A DNA stretch of 64,000 bases from Melieria omissa. Lineage: Eukaryota > Arthropoda > Insecta > Diptera > Ulidiidae. The stretch lies in NCBI GenBank assembly GCA_963971225.1, contig OZ020269.1:44971264-45035263 (forward strand), written 5' to 3'. Below are positions 1-11,500 of the stretch, in pieces (position 1 is the stretch's first letter; every line of letters starts with the position of its first letter). The notes beneath the pieces are model-generated. The model saw only the letters and a list, made by a program, of their open reading frames with translations. It did not search any database and had not been told where the DNA came from. A program made the translations under genes and the position numbers.

Positions 1-1470
1 ATAACTTTTCTTCAGTTGGAAGGTCATACAGGTGAAAGTCTAGCGAATCAAACTTTAAAGTTTCTTACTGAAGACTGTGGGTTAGATATTCAAAATTGTA
101 GAGGACAATCATATGACAACGCATTAAACATGTCCGGAAAGTATAATGGTGTGCAAGCAAGAATATTGAGTTTGAATGAGAATGCGATCTATGTTCCCTG
201 TTCCGCGCATTCCCTTAATTTGGTTGGAGAGCATGCTGTGAAGTGCTGTTTTTATGCAGTCGATTTTTTCGCCATTATGCAGACATTATATAATTTTTTT
301 TCCGCTTCCACCTATCGTTGGGCGTATTAAAAAATAAAATAAACAATGAGAAAACTTTGAAGACATTGTCAACTACACGCTGGGAAGCACATTCGAATGC
401 GACGAATGCAGTTTACGATTCATTTGATATCATATTAGAGGCTCTAGAAATCATTGCTGATGATGAATCACAAAATACTGATACTCGTTATGAGGCGACG
501 TGTATCGCGAATAAAATGCAAAAATTCGAATTTGGTTTCATGTTGATTTTATGGATCTCTATTTTGACTGCTATGCGTTCAGTGAGTAAGTCATTGCAAA
601 GTGAAAAAGCAGATTTGCAAACGTGTGCTTTTTTGTACGGATCGTTAGAAGAGAGTTTAGTTTCATTCCGTGAAAAGTTCAATGATTTCGAGGAAAAAAC
701 AAAACAATTATTACCTGGTGTAGGTTATACAGAAATCGTAAAACGTACTCGTCGTAGAAAAATTTTCGAAAGAATTTTTGCTTTCCTCGAAATCATCGAC
801 AATCTTCACAGTGAAATCAAACGACGTGCGAAAGTGTATATGGAAGTTTCAGAGAGATTTGCATTTATCATCAACTTTTCTCTAAGTGATGGAGACCTCC
901 ACGAAGCTATAAATAACTTAGTTCGTTTTTATTCTAGAGATTTGGAAGAATTTTTCATTGAAATGAAACAATTCCAAAGTTACGTGAACTCCAGATACAC
1001 TGATGCACAAAAAACTCATAGTCATTTGTATAAGATTCTAATGGAAGATCAATTAGCCGATGTATTTCCTAACACAGAAATAGCTCTTCGGATTTTTTTA
1101 ACATTAATGATCACAAATTGTTCTGCCGAACGATCCTTCTAACAATAAATAAGAATCAAAGCTGCTGAAAGAGCTACAACGCGACAAGAGCGACTCGAGA
1201 TGTTAGGTATACTTTGCATTGAGTCAGATTTATTGAACAAAATCGATATTGATGATATAATTTATTACTTTGCCGAAAACAAATGTGGAAAACGACATGT
1301 TTAAAATGTAGATAGTAATTTTATTGATATTATTACATTGTGACAATAAAATTGTTATGCAATATATAAGTTTGTATTTTTTAATCGAAAAAAGAAGGGA
1401 ACGGACGTGAAAAAAAGGGCCCCCAAATTGATGGTTGCCTAGGGCCCCGTTGAGGGTTAATCCGGCCCTG
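1..1470 (+). mobile_element. hAT transposon (ZMYM1-like), right end
   Basis: The segment holds the C-terminal half of a hAT transposase and then a terminal sequence ending GGATTAACCC-rich and ..TCCGGCCCTG at 1470. Read from the other strand the terminus starts CAGGGCCGGATTAA, followed by GGGGCCC-rich sequence, a form I associate with ZMYM1-type hAT elements. The left end lies outside the window. The 8 bp after 1470 (GTTGCAAG) would be the target duplication but cannot be confirmed without the other end. Confidence 0.75.
16..1304 (+). pseudogene. hAT transposase, DUF4371/dimerisation region, broken
   Basis: Two overlapping frames (16-330 and 318-1142) plus a third stretch to a stop at 1302-1304 encode one decayed hAT transposase of the ZMYM1-like class. 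The first part has the GQSYDNALNMSG and PCSAHSLNLV motifs of the RNase H-like core, including a catalytic-type Asp in the former. The second part ends with the hAT dimerisation motif (NCSAERSF), after which a stop at 1140 interrupts, then TRQERLEMLG and a lysine-rich tail. There is a frameshift near 320 and a nonsense change at 1140, so the copy is inactive. The N-terminus lies beyond the window edge. Confidence 0.8.
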
Positions 1471-2033
1471 GTTGCAAGGTTAGGGCGAACTAAGCAGGAG
1501 CAGCTGAAATTTTGTCTGCAGTTTTTGAGGGACCATTCCGAGCTGCAAGCTGGGAAAAACCGCCCCAATGCACCGCGCATTGTCAAAAATTAATGTGAGC
1601 AGATGGCGGGCCACTTCAACGCTATGAGGGGGGGCGAGATATAAGAAAGGATAACTTTTGAGTGTGAGCCATTCACAACGGTTTTGAAAAACGGGAATTT
1701 TTTACAAAAATGCTTTCCTGCATAGCAAACGGGTCGCTTTCGTCTTCCAAAGGCCTCAAGAGCCTTCTCCTTTTCTTTTTTTAGCCCGAGCGACCGCACA
1801 CGCTAATAATAGCTGCTCTTCTATTTGCAGAAAATGAAATTAGCTGAAATGTTTAGACATTTTGAATATCAATTGCTTCCTTACAACTATTTTTGCGCTT
1901 ATCAGCTCCTCCTGCGTGCGTGACAACTTCTCTAACAAGTGTAAAATTAGGAGCTTTTAAAAAATTATGAGAATACGAAAAACTAATAACACAGAGCAAC
2001 AAAATCGACATTATTTTTTTTTTCTGAAATCAA
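1471..2033. other. unassigned AT-rich DNA
   Basis: I see no recognisable coding sequence, TIR pair or RNA gene here. Short open frames on the minus strand have no motif I recognise. Confidence 0.4.
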
Positions 2034-3290
2034 ACCATACTTTTCTAAAGGATTTTTGGACGCTGATCACAACTGCGTACTTAGTTTTTTGATTGTTTAA
2101 GCGGCTTAAGAAATATTGATGGTTGTCCTCGGAGGGCGTTTTCCATGTTTTTTGACCATTATACGTATGCAGCTCCTACAAACCTGAAGTCTAAAATGTC
2201 ATTTTTTTAACATAGATTAACAATACTCTAATTATGTATTTCAAATTTAAAACATTAAAATCGGTTCAAATTTGCAAGAGTTATTCATTTGCAAAGTCAA
2301 ATTTTCAGTTACTTTGCAAGATTGCGAATACACAAAAGAATTTTTCTTACAAAAAATATATATTGTCATATAGTGAAAGAAGAATGTTGGGGCTTTCAAT
2401 TAAAAAAGAAATTTTTGAAATACGATGTTTGTAATAGAGCATGTGTACAAATATGTAAGTTCTCCATTGATAAATTCAGCAACAACAGCAAGGATTTACT
2501 TTTGAGCTATAATATCGGAGCACACTTTTAGGCAGCGGTATGAAAATGCTCACATTCATCAAATGCCCGTGATTCATAAAATTTTCAGCTTTGATTTTGA
2601 TTTTTTTTGCGCCTTAAAAATATGTCGCAGTGAAATATGGAAAAACAGCAAGTAGTTTGCTAAGTGTGTGTGGTTGAAATTTTTGCTTGTGTGATGCAAC
2701 TCTTTTAAGAATAGCTCCTACAGTAATGAACCAATTCAAATTTTGTTAATGCCCTTCAAAAGACAAATATTGACGCTTGCGAAAATATTTAAGCTACTTT
2801 CGTCAATGACGCGAAAAGCATTAGGGGATTTCAATACAAACACGTGTTCAGAAGATGAAGTCGCATTTACACTCTAACGAGCATAGGCCGAGAATGGCAC
2901 ATACAATAAAAAAATCTGTTCTATAAGTTTAAGTTACAACCTTACACTATACATTGCACACTAATTCCTAGTTGAAAATTGCAACACCGATTTTAAATGA
3001 ATTTTTATGAAAAATTCGCGAAAATTGAACTTTGAAGGGCCATAGCCATGTTAACCCTTGACCAATCGAAATCGACTATGGTCAGAATTATAGCTTGAGG
3101 ATTCGTTATTGTGTCATTAAAAAATTATCGTGTTTTTCAACATATTACAAATGCAATAAAAATTCAAAGATGAAAAAACGTGGAAAACACCTCCTAGCAA
3201 AAACCACCAATAACTTACAAACCGCTCAAACAATCAAAAAACTAAGTACGCAGTTGTGATCAGCGTGCAAAAATCCTTTAGAAAAGGTTT
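2034..3290. mobile_element. non-autonomous element with ~120-bp inverted repeats
   Basis: The sequence at about 2034-2160 reappears inverted at about 3172-3290. Both arms share the run from CTTTTCTAAAGGATTTTT through a GATCACAACTGCGTACTTAG block to a GTTTTCCA..TTTTTT block. The arms enclose roughly 1 kb of AT-rich DNA with only short, motif-free frames. This is the architecture of a foldback or long-TIR non-autonomous DNA transposon. The superfamily is unknown because no target duplication stands out. Confidence 0.6.
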
Positions 3291-3399
3291 ACTAGAACTC
3301 GGAAAAATTTTGGCTGTTTCTCAGTGTAATTGATAGAATCCATTCAATTGTCAGCATGGTGAGTTTTGTTATGTTTGCCAGAATAGGGCGGTAAATTTC

Positions 3400-3705
3400 T
3401 GTAAACTACATAGTGCGAATACTGTTGTGATGAGAGTTCGCCACGTTCAAGCGTTCGCACAACCTTGACAGTGAAGTAAGCCGATACGGCGTTATTCGCA
3501 TACGGCGGCCTTCGCTCGGACTCTCATTTCCTAACTCCGCGCACCTAGTGTGTATTCTGCTTGCGTCGGCACTTTCCCACGCTAGCGGACTTATGCACTT
3601 AGTGCACAGGTAGTTTAGCATTAAGCAATGCCAATGTTGGGCAGAATAAAGAATAAAGACGGACGCGCTTCATGGTTAATGGTTAGTAAAATAAAATATA
3701 CTACA
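3400..3705 (+). repeat. probable 5' LTR of the mdg1/412-like element
   Basis: The end is set by the primer-binding site that follows (TGGCGATCCTGCCAG); the LTR then ends ..ATACTACA. A TGTAAACTACATAG start at 3400 gives TG..CA ends and about 306 bp. Tandem polyadenylation-type signals (AATAAAGAATAAAG) lie near 3645. The 3' partner LTR is missing, so the left boundary is a guess. Confidence 0.5.
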
Positions 3706-3723
3706 TGGCGATCCTGCCAGTTG
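3706..3723 (+). promoter_or_regulatory. tRNA primer-binding site
   Basis: The sequence TGGCGATCCTGCCAG begins directly after the LTR end. It has the TGG expected from pairing with a tRNA 3' CCA and resembles the TGGCGACC-type sites of 412-like elements. The tRNA species was not determined. Confidence 0.55.
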
Positions 3724-4406
3724 TGTGAGTTGTAACAAGTATTACAATATGTCTGAAAATATACACAAACATAAGAAGGAAACGAGAAACACTGCAACAA
3801 AAAAAAAATAAACATAACCAAATGGCAAAGAAATTCGACTGCAAAAGCAAATTCAACTCAAATGAATAACTTAAAATTAAAGCATGCGCAAGTGAACAGA
3901 AAACACAAATTTCAACAATATGTGAAACCAAAATCCAAATATTGATGAGTGAATGAATGAATAAAAGCAAAATGTAAAAGTAACAACAAAAAATAAAAAT
4001 AGAAACAGCACCAAAACTTCAAATTGAGCAATCATGGCGCCTTTCGGCATGTTTAAAAGAGACTAGCCAATTAAACGAAAAACCGAGCAATTGAAACGCA
4101 TTGTCTGTGTAATACAATATCAACAATCAACAGTCCAGTTACCGGAATCAACAATATCAACAATCAACAATATAACATATTTTATACTTTTTTTTCATAA
4201 CATAAGTGCAAATATTTGAAATATATAATAACAAAACACATTTTTTTCTATATGTACCGTATAGATATATACGCATTAAATAATAATGTAGTAATAAAAT
4301 ATTACTGTCCTTTTCATACAAAATAAAATATTATAAACTTATGAAACATGAATTGAGATATATACGAAAAGAAACACATACAAAGACTGTACACTAAAGA
4401 CTAACC

Positions 4407-5360
4407 ATGGGTGGACAACAAACAAAACTCAACAAACCCACAGCAAACGTAATAAATGAAGTCAACGAAACTATAACAACCAGTTCGGATTTGAAAGCCC
4501 CGCTATGGATCATCGCAATAGTGATGTTAATCCTCGTCATACTCAAAATTTACAAAATTCACACTCGGGGCTTAAGGGGGTCTCCTCATCAGTCAGTTTC
4601 AAAAAATCGATTATTTTTTTTTTGTTTCAATCGTTAGAACTTTTATCTGAGAATATTCTTGCAAAGTTTGAGAGTTCAACTCAAACTAGTTTAGGAGTTA
4701 CAGGTTCGGGGAGAGTCTCGCGCGGGGCAAGCGCGAGCCAAGTGAAAACTTTACAGCCCACGTTCTGAAAACCATTTTTTTTTTAATTCCGTGCACGATT
4801 TAAAATAAACCATAAAAGCTATGTATACAAGTAAGATACTGTTTTTTAGATTATTTAATTGTGCATAGACTGAACTAAAAAAATTTTCTAAAAGATTTTT
4901 ATTTTACAATGTAGTTAACGCGCTTACTTAAATACAAGGCCGAAAAATCGAGTACTTTTTTAAAGAATGACAAAAATATTTAAATGACATCTTTTAAGCA
5001 CCATAATAGTCTATACTATGCAGGAAAGCCTTCTGAATAAAAGAGTATTTCAATTTCTTGTTCCAGGTAAAAATTACGGGCTGAGTCTTGCACGGAGTTT
5101 GAGTTGTCCGCGTCGAGCTGCTGCGCAAGATTGTTCATAAATCGGCCATTTTTATTTATTTTGAAATTACATAAACTTTTTTTTGTTGAATAAACGTATG
5201 TTAAAAAATATGCAAAAGATCATTTGTTTCTCTTGTTGTTCTCATGTTCAAAAAAAATCCTGAAAAACTACCTTTTTTCCAAGCTACTGATGAGGAGACC
5301 CCCTTAAAAAAGAAAGCCGTTCGGACTTTCTCCATTGCTAACAACCTCGATAAGGTTTAA
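4407..5360 (+). pseudogene. small leader ORF: N-myristoylation-type start plus one membrane segment
   Basis: The product begins MGGQQTK, a plausible N-myristoylation signal. After about 30 polar residues comes a single hydrophobic stretch (WIIAIVMLILVILKI) and then a basic tail. A 728-bp TTAA element interrupts the frame after codon 56. Beyond the insertion the same frame continues at 5308 and reaches a TAA stop at 5358-5360, which overlaps the TTAA target of a second MITE. The ancestral product would be about 75 residues. I recall comparable small upstream ORFs in some 412/mdg1-group elements but cannot verify it; the function is unknown. Confidence 0.55.
4576..5303. mobile_element. piggyBac-type MITE, TTAA target
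   Basis: The 728-bp insertion is bounded by perfect 18-bp inverted repeats GGGGGTCTCCTCATCAGT and by TTAA on both sides (4572-4575, 5304-5307). No coding capacity is seen. A TTAA duplication is the hallmark of piggyBac-superfamily transposition. Confidence 0.8.
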
Positions 5361-5605
5361 CCCTTATTCTCATACCCAAACTTACTAACGTCGTTTGGCA
5401 CCCGGGGAACCCGGGTACCCATTTCATGAAATTTTTAAGTTTTCAATATTTTGTTACTTAAAAAGTGTTTATAAAATTTTGATATGATTTGTTCGCTTTT
5501 CACCTAAATAACAAGGATCCGGAAGGTAAAAAAAAAATTTTCATTATTTGTCAGTTTTTTTCACGAAAATACATCGCAGTGGGCACCCGGGTATGAGAAT
5601 AAGGG
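5361..5605. mobile_element. piggyBac-type MITE, TTAA target
   Basis: The 245-bp element has inverted ends CCCTTATTCTCATACCC and TTAA on each side (5357-5360, 5606-5609). The terminal CCC and the TTAA duplication fit piggyBac. It sits exactly at the stop codon of the small leader ORF and leaves that stop intact. Confidence 0.8.
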
Positions 5606-5670
5606 TTAAGCACTTTATTTTCCCATATTTAAAACATTTTGTTTACTCTCGCCACAAATGACGCTATGAA

Positions 5671-6894
5671 ATGGGAGGAAATTACGACGAAATAGACAAA
5701 TACAGAACAGAATTTAGGCAGTCATATAAATGCCTCAACGTCAATCGGAACATTAGACCTGAGACGGTAGAAAAACATACTAAAATTTTAATTTGTAATT
5801 TCACTAATATTCGAGAAATATTAAATACAAATTTTAAAAAATTTACCGAAAGCCACAAAAGGGAAGCCCAAAAAATATTCTGGACAGAGAGGGATAAATT
5901 AGTTAAAGTATTTTCCCACCTAAAGATCAAAATCAAAATACCTCAAAGGCTAGAGGACGAGTTAAACGCTAACATTAAAGAAGACACTGACAGCAATTCA
6001 GACATAGACCCTCTAGAGGAGGACACGGAATACGACACTGATACAGAAAACTCCGATCAAAACGTAAAAGAAAATATCACAATGCCACAAACAGCCGTAG
6101 AATTCCTTAATACAGCAGCAAAGCTGATACCAGATTTTGATGGCAAGGCAGAAAACTTAACCAGCTTTCTAGATGCCTTAAATATCCTAGAAGCAATAAA
6201 AGAAAATCATGACGCACTTGCAGTCAGCATAGTAAAAACCAAACTAAAAGGGGCAACAAGAAACCTCATTACTACAGAAACAACCCTACAAGAAGTGATA
6301 GCTAAATTAAAAACGTCAGTTAAAGGCGAATCAGCCAAAGTAATCACTGCCAAAATTATGAATATCAGGCAAAACAATAAAAGCGCCAATGTTTACGTCA
6401 CAGAAATTGAGGAGCTTACAAAAGCCCTCCAAAACGCATATATGTCTGACGGTGTACCACCAACTGTAGCAACGCAATACTCAACCGAAGTGGCAGTAAA
6501 AGCAATTACAAAAAATGCAACCAATGAAAAAGTAAAAATAATCATGGAATCCGGCCAGTTCAGCGACATGAACGAAGTCGTGGAGAAATTCGTAAGCAGC
6601 TGCACCGAGGCTAATAGCCAACCAAATACGGTACTATTTTATAATAACTTATCTAGAGGTGGTACCCAAAACCAACGCTTTGGTAGAGGCCAATCACAAC
6701 GGCGTGGGCGCGGGTTTTCAAACCGCGGCTACAACCGCCAAAGTTACAACAGCAATAATTACAGTAACAATAATAACAACAATCGAAACAATTATAACAG
6801 AGGCCGCGGTCGTGGCCATGACAATAGATCCGTAAAGGTCATTACCAACAACGCATCGGGAAACGACCAAGCGCCCCTGAATCAAGAAACTTAA
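5671..6894 (+). CDS. gag polyprotein of the mdg1/412-like element
   Basis: The open frame encodes 407 residues. The N-terminal ~100 residues are basic and mixed. An acidic Asp/Glu-rich segment follows (about residues 108-135), then a helical retrotransposon-gag domain with AKLIPDFDGKAENL at about residue 150, and finally an Arg/Gly/Asn/Tyr-rich tail (RGRG repeats, long Asn runs). There is no CCHC knuckle; 412/mdg1-group Gag likewise uses a basic Arg/Gly tail in place of one. The product would form the particle and bind RNA. Pol begins in the -1 frame just past the gag stop, which suggests ribosomal frameshifting, though I did not identify a clear slippery heptamer. The frame is intact although pol is broken. 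Confidence 0.8.
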   Translation: MGGNYDEIDKYRTEFRQSYKCLNVNRNIRPETVEKHTKILICNFTNIREILNTNFKKFTESHKREAQKIFWTERDKLVKVFSHLKIKIKIPQRLEDELNANIKEDTDSNSDIDPLEEDTEYDTDTENSDQNVKENITMPQTAVEFLNTAAKLIPDFDGKAENLTSFLDALNILEAIKENHDALAVSIVKTKLKGATRNLITTETTLQEVIAKLKTSVKGESAKVITAKIMNIRQNNKSANVYVTEIEELTKALQNAYMSDGVPPTVATQYSTEVAVKAITKNATNEKVKIIMESGQFSDMNEVVEKFVSSCTEANSQPNTVLFYNNLSRGGTQNQRFGRGQSQRRGRGFSNRGYNRQSYNSNNYSNNNNNNRNNYNRGRGRGHDNRSVKVITNNASGNDQAPLNQET

Positions 6895-7137
6895 AAACAA
6901 GAACCATACTCCATCTAAATCTAAATCTCTACTCTTATCTAACAACAAAAACATCCCTTTGTGATGAGAAATTAACATTATTAATAGATACTGGTGCTGA
7001 TGTATCCGTAATCAAAATAGGGAACATTTTAAATGAAGAAATAGACACAAAAAATATAACACATCTTAGTGGCGTAGGTCAAGGCTTAACGCCAACCCTC
7101 GGAAAAGCCGTAGCAGACATAGAAATTGATAACATAC

Positions 7138-8128
7138 TGTTACGAAAATTACTTCACAGGTTCGTTTGGATTGGTTTTGAAAATAAAACAACTTCAGTTA
7201 TCCAGCGCAACGTAGTCAAAACTAACAATCGCTTTATTTACAAATTTGCACTTGTTCTACTTTACACTACTACTATTGCATGTTTCCCCATTGCTTGCAC
7301 AACACAGACTCGACCCCTTGCGCTGCCACTGCTGCTTTTATACCAGTTTTCTTATCGCGCCGAAGTTTCTTGCAACTTCTAATTGGAACGCGCTCGACCG
7401 TTCTCGCACAGCCCATTTCTTCGAGAACCATCCTTGCCATATCGGACTATACCAAGCGAATTTATAACAGTTTTGCTGTACACCTAAGTCTGTTTTTACA
7501 CGGTAGATTGGTTCCAGAAGAAGCCGTGTAAAAAAAAACCGTGTAAAAAAAGACATTGATCGTATACAAAAATGGGTGATTTGTTCCTAATCTCTAAAAC
7601 CTATTAAAATTTCTTTACCAAACACGTCTTATTGCATTGACAGTTCACAAAATATTAACACGTTTCAATTGCTCTGACCAGTAAACTTTATTGTATGCAC
7701 ATAAAGGGAATTCCCCTAAATTAGTGCTATTCACATTTGCTTTGACCAGTAAAAATTGCTTGTACGCGCTAAAAGGGAATTCACTTAAATCTTTAAGCTA
7801 GTGTTCGCAAACTATCGATATCACTATCGATACTATCGATGGTTTCAGACTTTTTTCTTTCATAAATACTTTTTTGTGATATGAACATACTTCGCAAAAA
7901 TTAAATTTGACAAAAAAAATTTAAGTACATAAAATTTCAAATCATGCTAAATGGAATAAAATCGTGTAAAAAAATTAAAAATATTCAATTTTCAAACCGT
8001 GTTATATCAAAACCGTGTAAAAACAGACTTAGGTGTACTTCACAGTGCATGCCTAAAAGTATGCTTGGAAAACATTCGTGCGGAGAAAAGCATTCCTGTA
8101 CAGTGCGGCACAGAATTTCTCATCGTAT
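7138..8128 (-). repeat. solo LTR of family X, itself split by two insertions
   Basis: The LTR occupies 7138-7480, 8036-8128 and the last six bases at 14005-14010 (about 442 bp in total). It begins TGTTACGAAA and ends GTATCA. It is flanked by the 4-bp duplication ATAC (7134-7137, 14011-14014). A TA MITE (7481-8035) and a complete copy of family X (8129-14004) are inserted in it. It matches the solo LTR at 45182-45615 along its length. Confidence 0.85.
7481..8035. mobile_element. Tc1/mariner-type MITE (TA target) inside the solo LTR
   Basis: The 555-bp insertion has inverted ends CACCTAAGTCTGTTTTTACA and CCGTGTAAAAACAGACTTAGGTG, with TA on both sides (7479-7480, 8036-8037). Inner copies of the CCGTGTAAAAA motif occur near both ends. 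It is AT-rich with no coding capacity. Confidence 0.8.
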
Positions 8129-8545
8129 TGTTACGAAATTCCCCAGTTCGTTATCGACGGTTCGTTTTGATTGTATTTGAAAATAAAACAACTTTAATTA
8201 CTCAGCAAAGATCAACAATAACTTTATTTCGCAGATTTACGCTTCGCTTGTATCTACACTTGTTACCACTTTGCTTGCTTAACACAGACTCGACTCCTTG
8301 CGCTGCCACTGCTGCTTTTATACCACTTTCCTTACCGAAGTTTCTTGCAACTTCTAATTGGAAAGCGCTCGACCATTCTCGCACAGCCCATTTCGAGAAC
8401 CATCCTTGCCATATCGGACTATACCAAGCGAATTTATAACAGTTTTGCTGTACTTCACAGTGCATGCCTAAAAGTATGCTTGGAAAACATTCGTGCGGAG
8501 AAAGGCATTCCTGTACAGTGCGGCACAGAATCTCTCATCGTATCA
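8129..8545 (-). repeat. 3' LTR of family X copy
   Basis: The 417-bp repeat starts TGTTACGAAATTCC and ends ATCGTATCA on the plus strand (TG..CA). It is identical to 13588-14004 except near its start. Related sequences occur at 7138-8128, 24978-25368, 45182-45615 and 45620-46037. On the coding strand it carries a TATAAAA box and an AATAAA signal. Confidence 0.93.
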
Positions 8546-8556
8546 CTGCCCATCAC

Positions 8557-11500
8557 TTAGACTTGTTCGTCCCGAACAAGTACCGAGGCCCCGCCGGAGT
8601 AAGACGCCAGGCGCTCCAAATGGACTACTTTCAGCCTGGCGTTTCCGCTGCAGCAGCGTTGAACCCTGTACACCACGTCATTAATCCTGGTCACGACCTT
8701 GTACGGTCCTTCCCATGACGTTTGAAGCTTTGGAGACAAACCTTTCCTCCGCTGCGGGTTGTAAAGCATTACCAGATCGCCTTCTTGGAACTCCGCTGTG
8801 TTAGCTCGTAGATCATATCTGGCTTTCATCTTATCGCTGACCAGTTGGATACGGTCCCTTATAAACTGGTGGATTTCTTCCAGCTCCGATCGCTTATTAA
8901 CTGCGTAATCCGTCTTAGCGCCTTCCGTCGTGCTGACCACTCCGAACTTCAAGTCAGCAGGCAACCTCAGCTCCGTGCCGAACACTGCTCGTGCTGGAGT
9001 GAGTGATGTCGTATCGTGCGGGGCTGACCTATATGCCATCAAGAACAGCGGAATATGCGTGTCCCAATCCTTTTGATTCCTGCCTACTACTTTCCGCAGA
9101 TATTCCTCCAGTGTTCGATTGAATCGTTCCACCATGCCGTCGGACTGGGGATGCAAAGGACAGGTGCGAGTTTTCCTTATTCCTAGTAGCTCACACACTT
9201 CCTTTAATACCAGAGACTCGAAATTCCTGCCTTGATCCGAGTGCAACTTCATTGGAACTCCAAATCTGGCCACCCAGTTGTTTACCAGCATTTCCGCGAC
9301 CGTGGCGGCCTCCTGGTTAGGAACAGGATACACTTCGGGCCATTTGCTGAAATAGTCCATTACCACCAGCACATATTTGTTGCCCTGAGTGCTGAGTGGG
9401 AATGGCCCGGCGACGTCCATGGCAATTCGCTCAAAGGGCGCTCCCATGTTGTACTGCTGCATGCGGCCCCGAGATCTTCTTGTTGCCCCTTTCGCAGCCG
9501 AACATCGATCACAGCTCTTAATCCAATCGGCGACAGACTCCTGGCATCCTACCCAGTAGAATCGCCTCTTTATTTTGGCGACAGTTTTTGTAATGCCTAG
9601 GTGCCCTCCGCTAGAGTCGTTATGGTATGCCTCGATCACCTCGTTGATCCTGCATTTCGGGACTAAAATTAGAGAATTGCTGGTCCGGCCATCCTCACTC
9701 TCCCACTCGCGGTATAGGCAACCATCAGACAGCCGCAGACTTTGCCACTGCGCCCAGTAAGCCTTCGCGATCGGGCTCTCACCGGCCATCTCCTGCCAGT
9801 CTGGACGTGCGCCCTGCTCCTTGCCTTCAATGATTTTTTTAAGATCCGTATCCTCGCGCTGGTCCTTTTGTATCCTCTCCGCAGACCACTCTTCCTCTGG
9901 CATAACGCTGACCAATCGTACGTCCACTATCTGCTCTTTGCTTTCGGCTCGCGAACAATGCCTGCATTCGGTTTTGCACGGACGGCGTGACAAGGCATCG
10001 GCATTTCCATGGCTGCTACCCTTGCGATGCTCTACCGTGTAGTCGTAGCTCTGCAGCCGTTCGATCCACCGCGCCAATTGGCCTTCCGGATCTTTAAAGT
10101 TCAGTAGCCATTTCGATGCCGCATGATCTGTACGCAGGCGAAACTTTTGCCCATACAGGTATTTGTGGAAGTGTTTCACGCATTCCAATACTGCGAGCAA
10201 CTCCCTTCGTGTCACACAGTAGTTGCGTTCGGGCTTTGACAAGATTTTGCTGTAGTAGGCTATCACTTGTTCTTGGCCATCTATTATCTGTGATAGCACA
10301 CCACCAATACTATGCCCACTTGCATCTGTATCCAGCACAAACATCTCTCCAGGCACGGGGAAGGCCAGAATTGGAGCAGTGCACAATTTTTCCTTCAACC
10401 GTGCAAAAGCCTGCTCCTGTTCTTCACCCCACGCGAAGGCTTGATTCTTTTTCGTCAGTTTGTGCAAGCTGCCAGCTATGTTCGCAAATCCTGGAACGAA
10501 TCTTCGGTAGTATGTGCACAAGCCCAGGAAACTGCGGAGTTCGTGTAGATTGCGTGGTCGGGGCCACTCCCTCACTGCCGTGATCTTGCCTTCGTCCGTA
10601 TGTACTCCGCGAGCGGAAACCGTGTGGCCCAGATACTTGACCTCTTTTTGGAACAACGAGCACTTCTTTGGGTTGAGTTTAAGGCCGGCGTTTTGTATAC
10701 GCCCAAATACCTCCTTCAGCTTTTCCAGGTGGTCGTCGAAGCTTTTGCCCATCACGATTATGTCGTCGAGGTATACCAGACACGTCCGCCAATGCAGCCC
10801 TTTCAGCACACGCTCCATTAGCCGCTCGAATGTTGCTGGTGCGTTGCAGAGTCCAAACGGCATGACGGTGAACTGCCACAAACCGTCGCCAACACTAAAA
10901 GCTGTTTTCTCCTCGTCCTGGTCTGCAAGCTCCACCTGCCAATAGCCGCTGCGTAAGTCGAGTGTGGAAAACCACTGTGTGCCTGACATTGTGTCCAGGG
11001 TGTCATCGATCCGAGGTAGTGGATAGCTGTCCTTCTTGGTCACGTCATTGAGCTTTCGATAGTCGACACAAAATCGGGTACTGCCATCCTTTTTCTTGAC
11101 TAGCACGACCGGCGAGCACCAAGGACCTGACGAAGGCTCTATGACCTTTTCTTTATGCATGTTTTCAATCAAATTTGTGACCTCTTCCCTCTTGGCCAGA
11201 GGAACTCGTCCTGGCGGTTGGCGGATTGGTTTTGCACTTCCGGTATCGATGTTGTGTTTCACTATGGCTGTTCTTCCGCCCGCCTCCGTTGCAAATATGG
11301 ACCCACAGTGCTGCAGGAGTGACCGTGCCTTCTGTTTCTGCTCGGCTGTCAATTCGCTGCTCCACTGGTTCTGCGGTATGGCGTCCATGTTAGAACTGCT
11401 TTTCTTACTTCCTCCGGGTGGACTGCTTTCGCAATTGACAACTGCTTCAGCCTCTCTACACTCGCCAATGACCGCATCTTTTTCGATATATCTGGGTGTG

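Noticed and set aside
10116..10583. Plus-strand open frames across family X
   Set aside because: They are shadows of the minus-strand pol, which has all the motifs.
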